A DNA stretch of 64,000 bases from Mactra quadrangularis (GCA_025267735.1 CM046294.1:8714001-8778000); one strand, 5' to 3'; counted from the stretch's first letter, positions 32,741 through 45,600 are shown. Made by a program: numbers and translations. The notes: generated from the letters alone by a model not told the origin.

Positions 32741-32908
32741 GCAAGATTTCTATTTTTCTCCTGGTAGTAAGTCTTCTCTCGGCAGCTGAATTACTTCTTT
32801 TTTTGTAATCAGGTCTTACGGACTTTTAAAAACAACTATTGGCGTGAGATTAATACTTCTAATTGGTTGTTTGTCTACCCTTTTCATTTCGGTTACAAGA
32901 TGAATACA

Positions 32909-32996
32909 TTATATCATTCGGAACGACCTCGGCGATCATCTACGAATTTGTATTTGCGCGGAAAATCGCCGAGGTAGTTCCGAATGACATTATATA
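32909..32996. repeat. Hairpin at the core of the foldback element
   Basis: CATTCGGAACGACCTCGGCG pairs with CGCCGAGGTAGTTCCGAATG, flanked by ATTATAT on both sides, with a loop of about 35 nt. A looser relative (GCATTCGGAACTCCTCGG ... GAGGACTTCCGAATG) is at 55022-55137. Confidence 0.75.
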
Positions 32997-33229
32997 CAAC
33001 AAGCACGGACCTGTGAGAAAACACCACGATTGACGTCACGCTGTTGCACCGACAAAAGAACTTAACAAAATGGCGTAAAATTGTGTTTCTTATAAAACAA
33101 AAATCATCATTTTTACAGGCTCAAACACTTAAATGTAAATGTAAAGTAGTTACTTTTGGCGCTTATTTTTCTTGTGGATAATAACACTTTGTTAACGATT
33201 TAATATGAAATTCAAAGGTTTCTACCTAC

Positions 33230-33421
33230 AAACTTCGAAATATCAGCATGTCTCAAACAATGGCGCTTCCTCGAATAAAACCAGCACTGGTTACCGTATT
33301 TGAATTTGCACTTGTGTAATCTACGGTACAGTGACCTTGTTTGAACCAGATTTACCGGCTCGATTTGGTTTACAGAATTGGCAAAATTATGACGATATGA
33401 AAAGGCAAATTCGACCTTCAC
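33230..33421 (-). other. Exon-like open segment inside the foldback core
   Basis: An AG acceptor (CAATTGTAG) and a strong donor (|GTAGGTAG) bound exactly 64 open codons, phase 0 at both ends. The translation includes a Cys/His-rich stretch, HKCKFKYGNQCWFYSRKRHC then LRH, vaguely like a CCCH zinc finger but with non-canonical spacing. It could be a captured host exon, a remnant of an element gene, or chance. No partner exons were identified. Confidence 0.3.
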
Positions 33422-33549
33422 CTACAATTGCCGAAATATTCGGGAGATTCATTTATGTTTACGAGAGTTAAGAAACTTACTTAATTCAGGCAAAGCACGC
33501 AAACTTCAATAAACTTGGCAGGTCTATCACAATTACACCTGACACATTC

Positions 33550-36500
33550 TGAATCGATTAACATAAGTTTCCAAATAGACTTCTGAAAAGACATTTCAAT
33601 GGGCAGCTGTCTATTCTAACTTTATAATAGACTTAGGACACATTTTAATGCATATATAATTTGCGAATAGACTTCTGAATAGACTTTTGAATGGACATTT
33701 GCCTCTTTTCAAATTCCGCAAAAAGACTTTCAATCTGTTTGATTGCATTACTGAGTTTTTTGGCGAATAGACTTCTGAATAGACATTTGAATGGACAGCT
33801 CTCTACTTGAAGCTCTATAAAACACTTCCTACTCATTCTGAATGCATCTACATGATTTTGCAAATAGACTTCTGAAAAGACATTTGAATGGACATCTGTC
33901 TATTCGCAACTTTATTGTAGACTTTAGACGCATTCTTAATGCATATATATGATTTTGCGAATAGACTTCTGAATAGACTTTTGAATGGACAGCTATCTAT
34001 TCGAAACTCTATTAAAGACTTCTGACTCATTCTGAATGCATATACATGATTTAGCAAATAGACTTCTGAATAGGCATTTGAATGGACAGCTATCTATTTG
34101 CTACCCTTTGAATAGACTTTTGACACATTTTAAATGCATATGTATGATTATGCGAATAGACTTCTGAATAGACATTTGAATGGACAGCTGTGCATTCGTT
34201 ACTGTATGATAGACTTCTGACTCATTCTGAACGCATTAACCAGATTTCGCGAATAGACTTCTGAATAGACTTTTGAATAGACATCACTCTATTCGAAACT
34301 CTATTAAAGACTTCTAACTCATTCTGAATGCATATACATGATTTTTCAAATAGACTTTTGAAAAGACATTTGAATGGACATCTGTCTATTCGCAACTTTA
34401 TAGTACACTTTAGACACATTTTTAATGCATATATATAATTTGCGAATAGACTTCTGAATAGACTTTTGAATGGACATTTGACTCTTTTCATGTTCCGCGA
34501 AAAGACTTTCATTCTGTTTGATTGCATTACATGACTGAGTCTTTTGGAATAGACTTCTGAATAGACATTTGAATGGACAGCTCTCTATTCGAAACTCATT
34601 AAAAGACTTCCTACTCATTTTGAATGCATTAACATGATTTTGCGAATAGACTTCTGAAAAGACATTTGAATGGACATTTGTCTATTCGCAACTTTATGGT
34701 AGACTTTAGACACATTCTTAATGCATATATATGATTTTGCGAATAGACTTCTGAATAGACTTTTGAATGGACAGCTATCTATTCGCAACTCTATTAAAGA
34801 CTTCTGACTCATTCTGAATGCATATACATGATTTCGCAAATAGACTTCTGAATAGCATTTGAATGGACAGCTATCTATTTGCCACTCTTTGAATAGACTT
34901 TTGACACATTTTAAATGCATATGTATGATTTTGCGAATAGACTTCTGAATAGACATTTGAATGGACAGCTGTGCATTCGCTACTGTATGATAGACTTCTG
35001 ACTCATTCTGAACACATTAACCAGATTTCGCGAATAGACTTCTGAATAGACTTTTGAATGGACATCTCTCTGTTCGAAACTCTATTAAAGATTTCTAACT
35101 CATTCTGAATGCATATACATGATTTTGCGAATAGACTTCTGAAAAGACATTTGAATGGACATCTGTCTATTCGCAACTTTATAGTACACTTTAGACACAT
35201 TTTTAATGTAATATATAATTTGCGAATAGACTTCTGAATAGACTTTTGAATGAGCATTTGACTCTTTTCATGTTCCGCGAAAAGACTTTCATTCTGTTTG
35301 ATTGCATTACATTACTGAGTCTTTTGGAATAGACTTCTGAATAGACATTTGAATGGACAGCTCTCTATTCAAAACTCTATAAAAGACTTCTGACTCATTC
35401 TGCACGCATTTACCAGATTTCGCGAATAGACTTCTGAATAGACTTTTGAATGGACATCTCTCTATTCGAAACTCATTAAAAGACTTCCTACTCATTCTGA
35501 ATGCATTTACATGATTTTGCGAATAGACTTCTGAAAAGACATTTGAATGGACATTTGTCTATTCGCAACTTTATGGTAGACTTTAGACACATTCTTAATG
35601 CATATATATGATTTTGCGAATAGACTTCTGAATAGACATTTGAATGGACAGCTATCTATTTGCCACTCTTTGAATAGACTTTTGACACATTTTAAATGCA
35701 TATGTATGATTTTGCGAATAGACTTCTGAATAGACATTTGAATGGACAGCTGTGCATTCGCTACTGTATGATAGACTTCTGACTCATTCTGAACACATTA
35801 ACCAGATTTCGCGAATATATTTCTGAATAGACTTTTGAATGGACATCTCTCTGTTCGAAACTCTATTAAAGATTTCTAACTCATTCTGAATGCATATACA
35901 TGATTTTGCGAATAGACTTCTGAAAAGACATTTGAATGGACATCTGTCTATTCGCAACTTTATAGTACACTTTAGACACATTTTTAATGTAATATATAAT
36001 TTGCGAATAGACTTCTGAAAAGACATTTGAATGGACATTTGTCTATTCGCAACTTTATGGTAGACTTTAGACACATTCTTAATGCATATATATGATTTTG
36101 CAAATAGACTTCTGAATAGACTTTTGAATGCACAGCTCTCTATTCGAAACTATAAAAGACTTCTGACTCATTCTGAATGCATATACATGATTTCGCGAAT
36201 AGACTTCTGAAAAGACATTTGAATGGACATCTGTCTATTCGCAACTTTTGGTAGACTTTAGACTCATTCTTAATGCTTATATATGATTTTGCGAATAGAC
36301 TTCTGAATAGACTTTTGAATGGACTTTGTCTCTCTAAAAAGACTTTGAAATCTGTTTGATTGCATAATTGACTTGTTTGGAATAGACTTCTGAATAGACA
36401 TTTGAATGGACAGCTCTCTATTTGAAACTTTATAATAGACTACAGACACATTCTTATAGCATATATATGATTTTGCGAATAGAGATCCGAAAAGACTTTT

Positions 36501-36886
36501 GAATGGACATTTGTCGCTTGTATTCTTGGAATAGAAACCTTGCTCATTCAGATTGCACTACTATGTTTTTGCGAATAAACTTCTGAAAAGACTTTTGAAT
36601 GGACATTTGTCTCTTTACGTATTCCATGAAAAGACTTTTAAATCTGTTTGATTACAATACTGACTTTTTTTCGAATAGACTTCTGAATAGACTTCCCAAT
36701 AGAGAGCTGTCTTTTCGGCATTTTGTGAACAGATTTTTGTACAGATATTTGAACTTACCTATTTTTATGTATACAGTAAATGCGAATAGACTTCTGAATG
36801 AATAGATTTCTCAATACATAGCTGTCTATTGTGCGAATAGACTTTTGAATAGAGAATAGACAATAGATAGCTAACTTCACAGACCT
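33550..36886 (-). repeat. Right foldback arm: 97-bp tandem array, inverted
   Basis: About 34 units in reverse orientation (GCGAATAGACTTCTGAATAG, ACATTTGAATGGACA). It is shorter than the left arm by roughly 0.75 kb. Recent internal duplications are visible: a segment at about 35003-35257 recurs almost unchanged about 780 bp away at 35784-36040. Confidence 0.9.
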
Positions 36887-37734
36887 GTTCCAAATATACA
36901 TTCTATAGTATATGACCCGATCCTCCGTCAATTGGGTCAGAGTGATTGAATTTTACCTGTTCTGACAAACTGGAAGATTTTAGACTCCGCATAAGCAAGC
37001 CAAGTTTTGTTGTTAGTTTATTCAAATTTAAATAGTTTTGCATGTACAGTGTATGTTTAACTAATATGTACAAAAGTATACCAAGAACTGCATCTTTCTA
37101 CAATATATGATCCATGCTGTATTTACGTTTTAAATCGATATTACATTAATAAAATACATTTTCGCGACCTTTACATTCGTACCCAATCCATATCGTACTT
37201 GAATAAAGCAAATATTAATTATCAGATTTTCGAGTTTATGTTATCCAATTTTTAGTAACAATTTTATTTAATTAATATTATTTAGTTTTAAGCTCAAATA
37301 TATGTATAAATGCATATTTGTAGTAAATTGTATTAATAAAAGAATCGAATCGAAAAAAATCGAATCGAAAAAAAAATAATCGAATCGCATCGAATCGACT
37401 TTCCGGTGAATCGTTGCAGCACTAGCCGTAACTGGAAGATATACATGTTAAATCCATACTCGGCCACCATTTTGTTCACGATTTGACTTTGAAACTGATA
37501 CGTGTATCCTTGGCTCATCTCACGGACCCTGGTAAAAACGTAACAGTCCGTACGGGTACGCAAGAGTTCGTACGGGTCCTTGCGGACATTGATCGCACGG
37601 CGCCCGTACGGTGCCCTCGCGGCTATTTTTATGTATATGGGCTGTAGCTTTACTCTGCCATGCTGCGTTATGTACTGTGGCCCATTTGATTAAGAAAAAA
37701 ATCTCGTAATCATTTATAATTAATGAGGCGGTTT

Positions 37735-37990
37735 TATTGTATCCGCAAGGATACTACTGCGGAAAACTGTCCACTGAAATTACGTTTTCTATCTAAGGTT
37801 TGGTTTACCACCCAAAATGCCGGTCTCCATGAGTGATTTGTTTAAACGGGTGACAAAATCCCAGTATAACGTCATTGTTTTGAAGAGTATTTAATTGTAA
37901 CATGCGATTTCATTGGAAGAAGATTGACCTTCCCTGCCTTTTGCATATTCATGAAAACGAGATTTTACCAGTCAAATTGCTACGGTACGT
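37735..37990. repeat. Dispersed repeat G, copy 1
   Basis: It shares, in inverted order, GCAGTGGTTTTC-like, CCAGTATAACGTCATTGTT and TTCATGAAAACGAGATT-like blocks with 49690-50010. The boundaries are approximate. Confidence 0.45.
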
Positions 37991-38404
37991 GTAAAGTGTA
38001 ACATAAGAAAGTACTGTGGTTGCCGACGATGGTTTAATACATAAAACACCACAGTCGTTATATATTCAAATGATGAAAATACAAAAATCGCATGTATGGC
38101 AACAAAAATAAATTGTTTTGGCCTCCTCACCAAGTCAGATTCACTTTATGGAATTGTTTTCTTCAGAGAATGAGTATGTATACTTAACTTAAAATGTTAA
38201 GTATGTATACACAAATATATATATACTCGTAAAAAGACAACAGTGCAATTACACAAAGTTATCAAAGAAACGTCAAGAATGTACCACTATTACTTATTGA
38301 GCGTACATCGATATCCTACATGACTTTGATATAAAGAAATGAATTTCTTTATGTTCACAGGGATACATAGACGTTACACAGAACTGTAATTGTATAATCT
38401 ATTT

Positions 38405-38762
38405 AAAGGTACTTGTTCACAGATTTGGTTAAGATTATTCTATATTTTCAATTCAAAATACCATCCAGTATCTGTAATTGTGCCAAAATAAGTAATTCTT
38501 AATATTTTAAGACAAACTGACTAATAAATTGCAAGAAATATACAATAAAAGTCACAAAAATACACTAAACTGTCTATACCGTGACATACGGGTTAAATTT
38601 TTACTACTTGAAAACTACTCGTTATTTGTATTTGTATGGCCATTTGCACTAAAATAGTCATTATCAAAACATTATTTCCTGCTTTAAAAATGTTTCCAAA
38701 CAATTTAGATAGTTTCAGAAAAAGTTGATATTTAAGTTGAAATCTGTGAATGAGTACCTTTA
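38405..38762. mobile_element. MITE with AAAGGTACTTGTTCACAGAT ends
   Basis: The left AAAGGTACTTGTTCACAGAT and right AATCTGTGAATGAGTACCTT are inverted, about 20 bp. The interior is A+T-rich and non-coding. The target duplication is ambiguous (TTA/TAA). Confidence 0.65.
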
Positions 38763-39156
38763 AGAAATAAAATATATTCTAAATTTCAAAACGATTCCAT
38801 ACACAACGATATTTACTGTACAAAATTAATTCACTAGGGACAGTCACAAAGCAATATTCATTACGTTTATTTACGCATGTAATTAGAATTTAAACACAAA
38901 CTATCATCTCGACTGGCAAGCATTATTACATCTATAACATTGCGTGGGGTAATGTTGATTTAAAAAAACACAATGTAGTAATTTGCATCATGCTTTGAAC
39001 ATCATTATATTGCCACTTCATGTTCTTCCTTAACCCACAATTTAAAACTGTCATATAAAACTGTCAATATAGCTTTCATTACAACTGTCGTAAAACGTTT
39101 TGTTAGAAGAATTATCTTTGATGGAAATTTAGATGTTTTGCTGTACATTGTCGCTG

Positions 39157-39162
39157 TTTATT
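39157..39162 (-). other. Possible urease polyadenylation signal
   Basis: AATAAA on the minus strand, about 360 nt beyond the urease stop and just past the tandem repeats. It is position-compatible but unproven. Confidence 0.35.
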
Positions 39163-39165
39163 GCG

Positions 39166-39562
39166 TGTTTTGTTAAACATAAAGTATCTTTGAGCCCATG
39201 AAAGTCTAAATGTTGTGTAAATCACTGTCGCCATGATCGAAATTGTAGAGCGTTGTTAGTTAGAACAAAAACTATCTTTGAGCCAATGAAAGTAAAGATG
39301 TTGTGTGCATCACTGTCACCATGATCGCCATGGTAGAACGTGATTTATTAGAACAAAAACTATCTTTGAGCTAATGTCTAAATGATTTGTGAATTACTGT
39401 CGTAATGATTGAAATTGTAGAGCGTTGTTAGTTAGAACAAAAAGTATCTTTGAGCCAATGAAAGTCTAGATGTAGTGGGATACACTGTCGTCATGATCAA
39501 CATGGTAGAACGTCGTTTGTTAGAACAAAAAGTATCTTTGAGCTAATGAAAGTCTAGATGCT
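39166..39562. repeat. 88-bp tandem repeat covering the urease C-terminus
   Basis: The motif TTAGAACAAAAAGTATCTTT recurs with starts near 39173, 39261, 39349, 39433 and 39521 (spacings 88, 88, 84, 88). The last copy contains the real urease stop and final codons. On the minus strand the copy at 39433 still reads [10 protein letters not shown] then stop. The other copies are more diverged. Confidence 0.85.
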
Positions 39563-39641
39563 GGTGGACATGTTAAATGTTCTCTTTCTTCTTTACCATC
39601 AGATTCTGTTACAATATGTACCTTGTAGGAACATGGATCAA
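39520..39641 (-). CDS. Urease terminal exon
   Basis: Reads [20 protein letters not shown] then [16 protein letters not shown] and TAA at 39520-39522. It is the first unit of the 88-bp tandem array downstream. Acceptor TTATTTCAG. Confidence 0.95.
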
Positions 39642-42600
39642 CTGAAATAAATCACATGCATACACTTGAATACTTTTATATTATAATTCATCCAAACAGT
39701 TTAAAATTAATATAGGTAAACAGCATTAAAATGTTGTAATAAGTTTGAGTATTACTGCGAGAACCAATGGTTAACGATTAAAGCGTATTCTAACATTTTG
39801 AAAATAATAAAAGAAACATCTAATGAATAATTATTTGCATGTATGTCAAATTATTATGAGAGTGGTTAAACGAAATGGGCAAGAAATATATAAATCATAT
39901 TGTTAATTAAGAACAAAAAATACATAAGGTAACTAACTGACAACAGTACAGTTTTGCCCAAAGTCTAGATCCAGAGAGACTTTTTTATATTTTTGGAAAG
40001 ATGCTTACACTTACCACAGAGTAACCTCATCAGGCGGAGGTACGCACTACTTCTTCAGAAGATAAGATGTCAAGAGATTACATTGAGATCGCTACTAAGC
40101 AACTCCTCGTCTCCGGGGCGCTACAACTAAGCTTGGCGGTAAGACTACATGGCAATGGACACAACACTTTGGGTAGCAATGGTGGTTAGATAAACAAATT
40201 ATACTATACCTGTTAAAACTGGTAGATAATCATTTAGTATCATGTCCCTCTTTGTTAGCTGACGACAATTCACCACAGGAAATATACGTTTACCAATCCC
40301 ATATCCAGAAACAATAGTCTCTGATACCTGAAAACGTATATTTTATCATATACTTAGTTAATTCTCACAGTCATCGAGAATAGTAATACAGTGTAACTAG
40401 AGAGCAGTCCTCTAAAAAGCAAATCCTCTGCACAGCAACAGCTTTTGACATTTCCCTTAGGCATAATTTCAATTGATATTAACCTTTGTAAAGCAACAAC
40501 CTATGAACAGCAACGCATTTAAGTCCCTCCAAGTGGGTGTTGTTCAATAGTGGCTGTACTATAATTCCTCTTTCGCGTTGTTTTATAAGATGACTGAATG
40601 CAGGCATAAATTTGTTTCATCAGAGCCTAAACTTCTGACCTACATTGATGATAGTTACACTGACACCCAAAAGTTCCTTTGTGGTACAATTGCTTTGCTA
40701 CAAATTCAAAGTGGAATATAATTTTCTCTTATCACATTTCGTTTTAGAATTGCAGCTATCTATTAGGTTATCTATAACTATAAGTTATCTATTAGCTCCC
40801 AAAATAAGGGTCAAAGTATCTCATGAACCAATATCAAGTTTAAGATATTTGATCATTTTCAGGTTCAAATGAAAATATACTTATTTCAAAAAGCAAAATT
40901 AGAAATAATGTATCAATGTTTTACATTTATGTATTTTAAAACTCCATTGCTAAAATAAACATCATGAGTTCTTGGAGGAACTTTTGAAGCGCAGTGGTAA
41001 CATCTATTTCAGTTACATAACGGTAGACTTCTACCTTGTCGATAATTTTCTGTTTATATAAAACTTTTAATCGAGTATTGCATAGATTCGTTATCATATA
41101 ATATTTACGTAGAAAAACTCAACATTCCAACTTTCCTTGACAGTTTATGTTATCCAGCATTTTCTGACCCTTAGACAAAAACCGACACCTTTACATTTTA
41201 CGGAGGAAAATCGAAAATTTTGTTTATTGTGGTCTAGTTCACTTAATGTAAGCCATAGTATAGCACATGCATTAGGCAAAATTTACAGTAAAGATTTACA
41301 TCTAAATACTAAGAAGATGAATACATTGAAATTGTCTATACTTGGTTCATTTTCTGGGCATTGTAATATCAAAGTAATTAGAAATGGTTTGATGTTTTTA
41401 ATCAAAGAAACGGTTTTGTAATGCTTTTAAGTATAGGCGAAAACATAAACGTTTTTTAAAGAAACACTTTTATAATCATTCAAGTCGCAATGAGTATAAC
41501 TGTTTTTGTTTGCTAATTAATAGTTTATATACTTAATAAACTAGAGAGTTGAAGCTGTAGTACTTTGTTGTATAGGGTTGATTTTGATTTTCTTAAGACA
41601 AAGCAAGAATACCAGCCTTTACAACAAAAATGTCCTTAGTGAATAGCAAATAATCCATACATGATTACTAAATTCTAAACTATGAAATGAAAGACTTGGT
41701 GACTTTATGATACTTTCTTTGATATAATGGTAAACTATTCCAACTCAATTAGATAAGAATAAACATTAATCGTACAGCCAGCATTTGAACTACTGAAAAT
41801 AATCTTTTGAAATACAATGTTATTTGATTTCTAAAGTTGGAACTGAAAGATGTAACAAATAATGAAAAAATAATGAAAATAATTCAATTATAACTGACTA
41901 TAGCTCGTTTAGGATAACCGTTGAGACAAAATAAAACGATACCTTTTTATACACAGGTGGACCTATGACTAGTACACGAAATTATCGACTATTATCAGTG
42001 TATTTTTATGTATTAAATTTAGTACGAGAACACACGTTCGACGCATTTAAGACATGGTCAATACTGTTACTACACTAAATCAGCTGACATCCCTGTTTTA
42101 CGAAATACCTGAGTCCAAAATATGTAAACTTACCGAATCGTTTGTCTCAAGTTATCCTAAACGAGCTATAATAAATAATAAGATGAGAGCAACAAAACGT
42201 AACAACTTTCCCATGAAGGTGTCTTAAATCTTTTAACGTTATAATCGCATTGTAATAAAGTAATTATTTTATAGTTCAAGTTTCATGCTAATGCACGTTC
42301 ACCGACTTTACAGTTATTACACCTGGTCATTGGGCTACTGGCATCTATCTATCAATCTCCCTGGGGGTCATTTTCTCCGATAGGAGCAGTCGACACATTG
42401 TTGCAACAGAATAATACCACACTCGAAGATACACCTGGGTTAAGTGAAGCAATCGCAAGTATTTTTTTTGTTCAAGAAAATTAGCAGTGGACAGGTTTAA
42501 AATCAGTACCTCTCGATCCCTAAGCACGCGGCCTACCACAGGACTACTTGCTGTAACTATATTACAACCTACATTTTTATTCTAAGAATTCCATGAAAAA

Positions 42601-45600
42601 TTGACAGTTATGTCATTTTTCCTCCATTAATACGGTAGATGGATAAGTTTCCTGCTTTGTGGAAGGGTAGGTAAGTACTAGTTATATACAAGGATCAAGG
42701 AAAGCTAGGTTAAGTGCGCTGCACGCCGAAATGTGTTGACACGGCGTAAAACCCAGTATAAATGAATAAAGAAATTACATACTAGGGAAATCATACTGGT
42801 AGGAATACTAGCCATATTAGCACGGTGCAATGTGTAGTATGGTGTCAATGTTAATTAATCATATAATCTAGATACATGCATGTTAACTTACCTTTGATAC
42901 AAATACTACTGAATGTTTAGAGATAGCTTTACCATAAGCACCAAACATCTTTCTTTGTTTCACTGGCTCAGGTGTAGGTATTGATGCATTAGGCATACCT
43001 AAAAATAGTTTTTCTAATATTAGTTTTTATATGTTGAGTTATTGTATTATTATACCTCTTTTGCACAGACGCTGCTTTTTGTATCAAACCACTTACTTAA
43101 GCAGTGCGAAAATGTCTTTAGAAGCAAAGATAAGAGATAAGAATGAAACAAAGCTATTTAGAACTATTATTTTTACATGTTTGTGTTGTTGTTTTTTAAT
43201 TGGGTTTAACGCCGTTTCAACACAATTTAGGTCATTTAACGGCGTCCAGCGCACCTAACCTAGCTTTCCTGGAACCTTGTCTATAACCAGTACTCACCTA
43301 CTCTTCCACAACGCCGGACACTTCTCCATATAGCTTAACAATTGAGGAAAATTGACATTATTGTCAAATTCTCATGGAAGAGTATAACCTCCCTGTGTGG
43401 GATTTGAACCCGTTCCTCCTTCAGGACACGAGATTCCGAATCTGTGCTACCAACTGCGCCACCGAACCGGGTTATGTTTGTGTTGTTTAATTATATGAAA
43501 TATTCATTTACCATAAACAGTTTATTTACATGATGAACTAGTCATACCAATTAGGTAAAAGTTTCATAGGAGTCTTCACACGGCACATGTATACAAAACA
43601 ATTCCAACTGATCTGAACTTATTGTATAGACTAAATCAGCATGATAACCATACTTGTAATTACAACTATCCACATAAAACTAATTAGATACCAAATTACT
43701 GCTGTTGACAGAGTGAGTGTGTTACATTTCATGGTGTGATTTAAATAATAAAACATGAACCTTTTTACAAATATAGATGTATAGGTGATTTATTCAACTT
43801 GGTGTATCAATCTAACGGAGGACCAATTTGGTTAAAACCCGATCTAAAGTTCACCACTCGCCTACTCACTCATTGAAAATCAGGCTAAATCGCTATAAGG
43901 GTCGAGTTCAGGTAAACTTTTTTCATTATGATATTCATGAATCAATTATTATGTTTTGTAACTTGTTTACATCACCTACGTCACGCAATTTGAAAAGAGC
44001 CGTCCAATCACAACCCGTGAATAAACACCACTTTCAAACAAGCTCGCAAACCTCGGTTATAAAATAGAAATTTCAAAATAAAGATGTTATTATTATTGTT
44101 TCGTTAAGATGGAAGCTATGCATTGATTTGTCGACACAAAGGTCATCTCGACGTGACATTTTATTTGCCAGAAAATATAGACATTGGTATGCTAAGTTTA
44201 GATCAGGACTCCATCATCTGGAACTAGAAAGAGACTGATATACATGTACAAGCATTGAGCAAGTAAATTGTACCTGTAAATTATGTTATCCACATGAAGT
44301 AGAAAACGAACTGCGTTTATGTAAAAGTGTCATATTTTTACGCCTTAAGACATTGCCATATATCTAAAAGTTCTGAATAAATCCAACTATCAACAAACTT
44401 AACATACTGTGGTTTAGTAATAATGAAAGACTAATAATTAATAATGCAATGTATCTATGACACGCATACCGTAATAGACGAGACATTCTAAATACATTGT
44501 ATATTATAAAATATAGGACTTCGTACGAACTTGTATGGATTCATTGATGTCAATTGTTTGGTTTCTATATATTATGCTCATGTATACATAATAATTGAAT
44601 ATGTTTTATTGTATGTCATGTGTCAGAGACATGAGGCCTCTATATCGGCAATAAACTTATTTGTATTTATATTTCATAACGTTTGTTATTTACATTAAAA
44701 AGGGCAAGTTTTTGACAAAACATTTGTATAAAAAGATATTATAGTTTACGCGTTCTTGTAGGGATTATATTGTTTTATTAGGTTTGTTATAATTAATGCT
44801 TTTGGAATGATGGCGATAACATATACGGATACTTTAATTATCATTTAATGTATTATGAAGTACAGATTGATACAATTTAATATTTACATTATTCAGTTCT
44901 CAGTTCGTATCTCAGCTGGTAAATATAAGTATTTCATTATGACGTTTATGAACTGTGATTTAAAAAGGATCGACGACATTAAGGTCATCAACAAATTAGA
45001 CACTGTTTGGACTTGGCGAGAACTTCATATTGAACTTTCTTTAACACATCCCACAGACGTTCAATGGGGCTCACATCAGGAGACAAAGACTACCCTTACA
45101 CGTAGTAGAGGAGGCCAAACACGGTATTCAAAGGATCAGGTTTCAAAAGGTGACAAAACATGCTAATGAAAAACATTTTCGTTCAGTAATGGATATTACG
45201 AGTTGTACGTTATCATGACGTTGACGCCATTAATGTTTCAGAGTGCCCCGCTGTAGCCGACATAAGTTTAAGTAAAATGTTGTAATATTGAAATAAAACA
45301 ATGATTTTTCATGATTCATGATTTTTTCTGTGTTTATTTGTAAATATTTCTTCCTAGCAGTGTATGAATTTCAAATCAATACCTCAATCATATTTTACGC
45401 AACAAAGAAAGTCCACGAATTTTTGGATAACTCCTCGTATACGCATGTTACTTTTAGATTTTGAAATTTAACGCTTCAGCAGCGTTAACGCTAAACGACG
45501 TTGCTAAATTCACAAAACATTCATACTGGTCAGTAAAAAGGAAAATCATTTGCATTTAGATATTTTCAACTAATTATAAATAATAAATTTAACCAAACTA

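Larger units (their letters stand above)
28659..36886. mobile_element. 8.2-kb foldback element with tandem-repeat inverted arms
   Basis: The ends AGGTCTGTGAAGTTAGC and GCTAACTTCACAGACCT are exact inverted repeats. 9-bp direct repeats GTTCCAAAT flank them (28650-28658 and 36887-36895). Both arms are 97-bp tandem arrays in opposite orientation around a unique core at about 32740-33550. The outermost few hundred bases of the arms mirror each other closely (AATCTGTACA, ACTGTATACA, GCCGAAAAGACAGCT). Inverted arms made of subrepeats plus a 9-bp duplication are the classical foldback (Drosophila FB, sea urchin TU) plan; the exact superfamily is inference. The many short open frames inside are repeat artefacts, not genes. 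Confidence 0.85.
28405..37424. mobile_element. hAT-type element, split by the foldback element
   Basis: Left end TAGGGCTGCAACGATTCGAT, right end GTGAATCGTTGCAGCACTA, inverted. Exact 8-bp duplications GCCGTAAC lie at 28397-28404 and 37425-37432. Without the inner foldback it is only 783 bp, with TCGATTCGAT-rich subterminal regions, the same size class as the other two hAT elements here. It has no transposase. Confidence 0.9.
28277..37644 (+). mobile_element. Outer MITE (family C), split by nested insertions
   Basis: The first half, 28277-28404, starts CAGTCCCATAAAATCGTGG. The second half, 37433-37644, ends TTTATGTATATGGGCTG. Together they make 340 bp, against 341 bp for the unsplit opposite-orientation copy at 12909-13249, and the sequence is continuous across the site once the insertion and one 8-bp duplication are removed. 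Confidence 0.85.

Noticed and set aside
33645..36074. The matching minus-strand open frames in the right arm
   Set aside because: Same repeat artefact in the inverted array.
28700..36880. CRISPR-like array
   Set aside because: There is no constant repeat with unique spacers. The whole 97-bp unit repeats, the context is eukaryotic and the arms are inverted.
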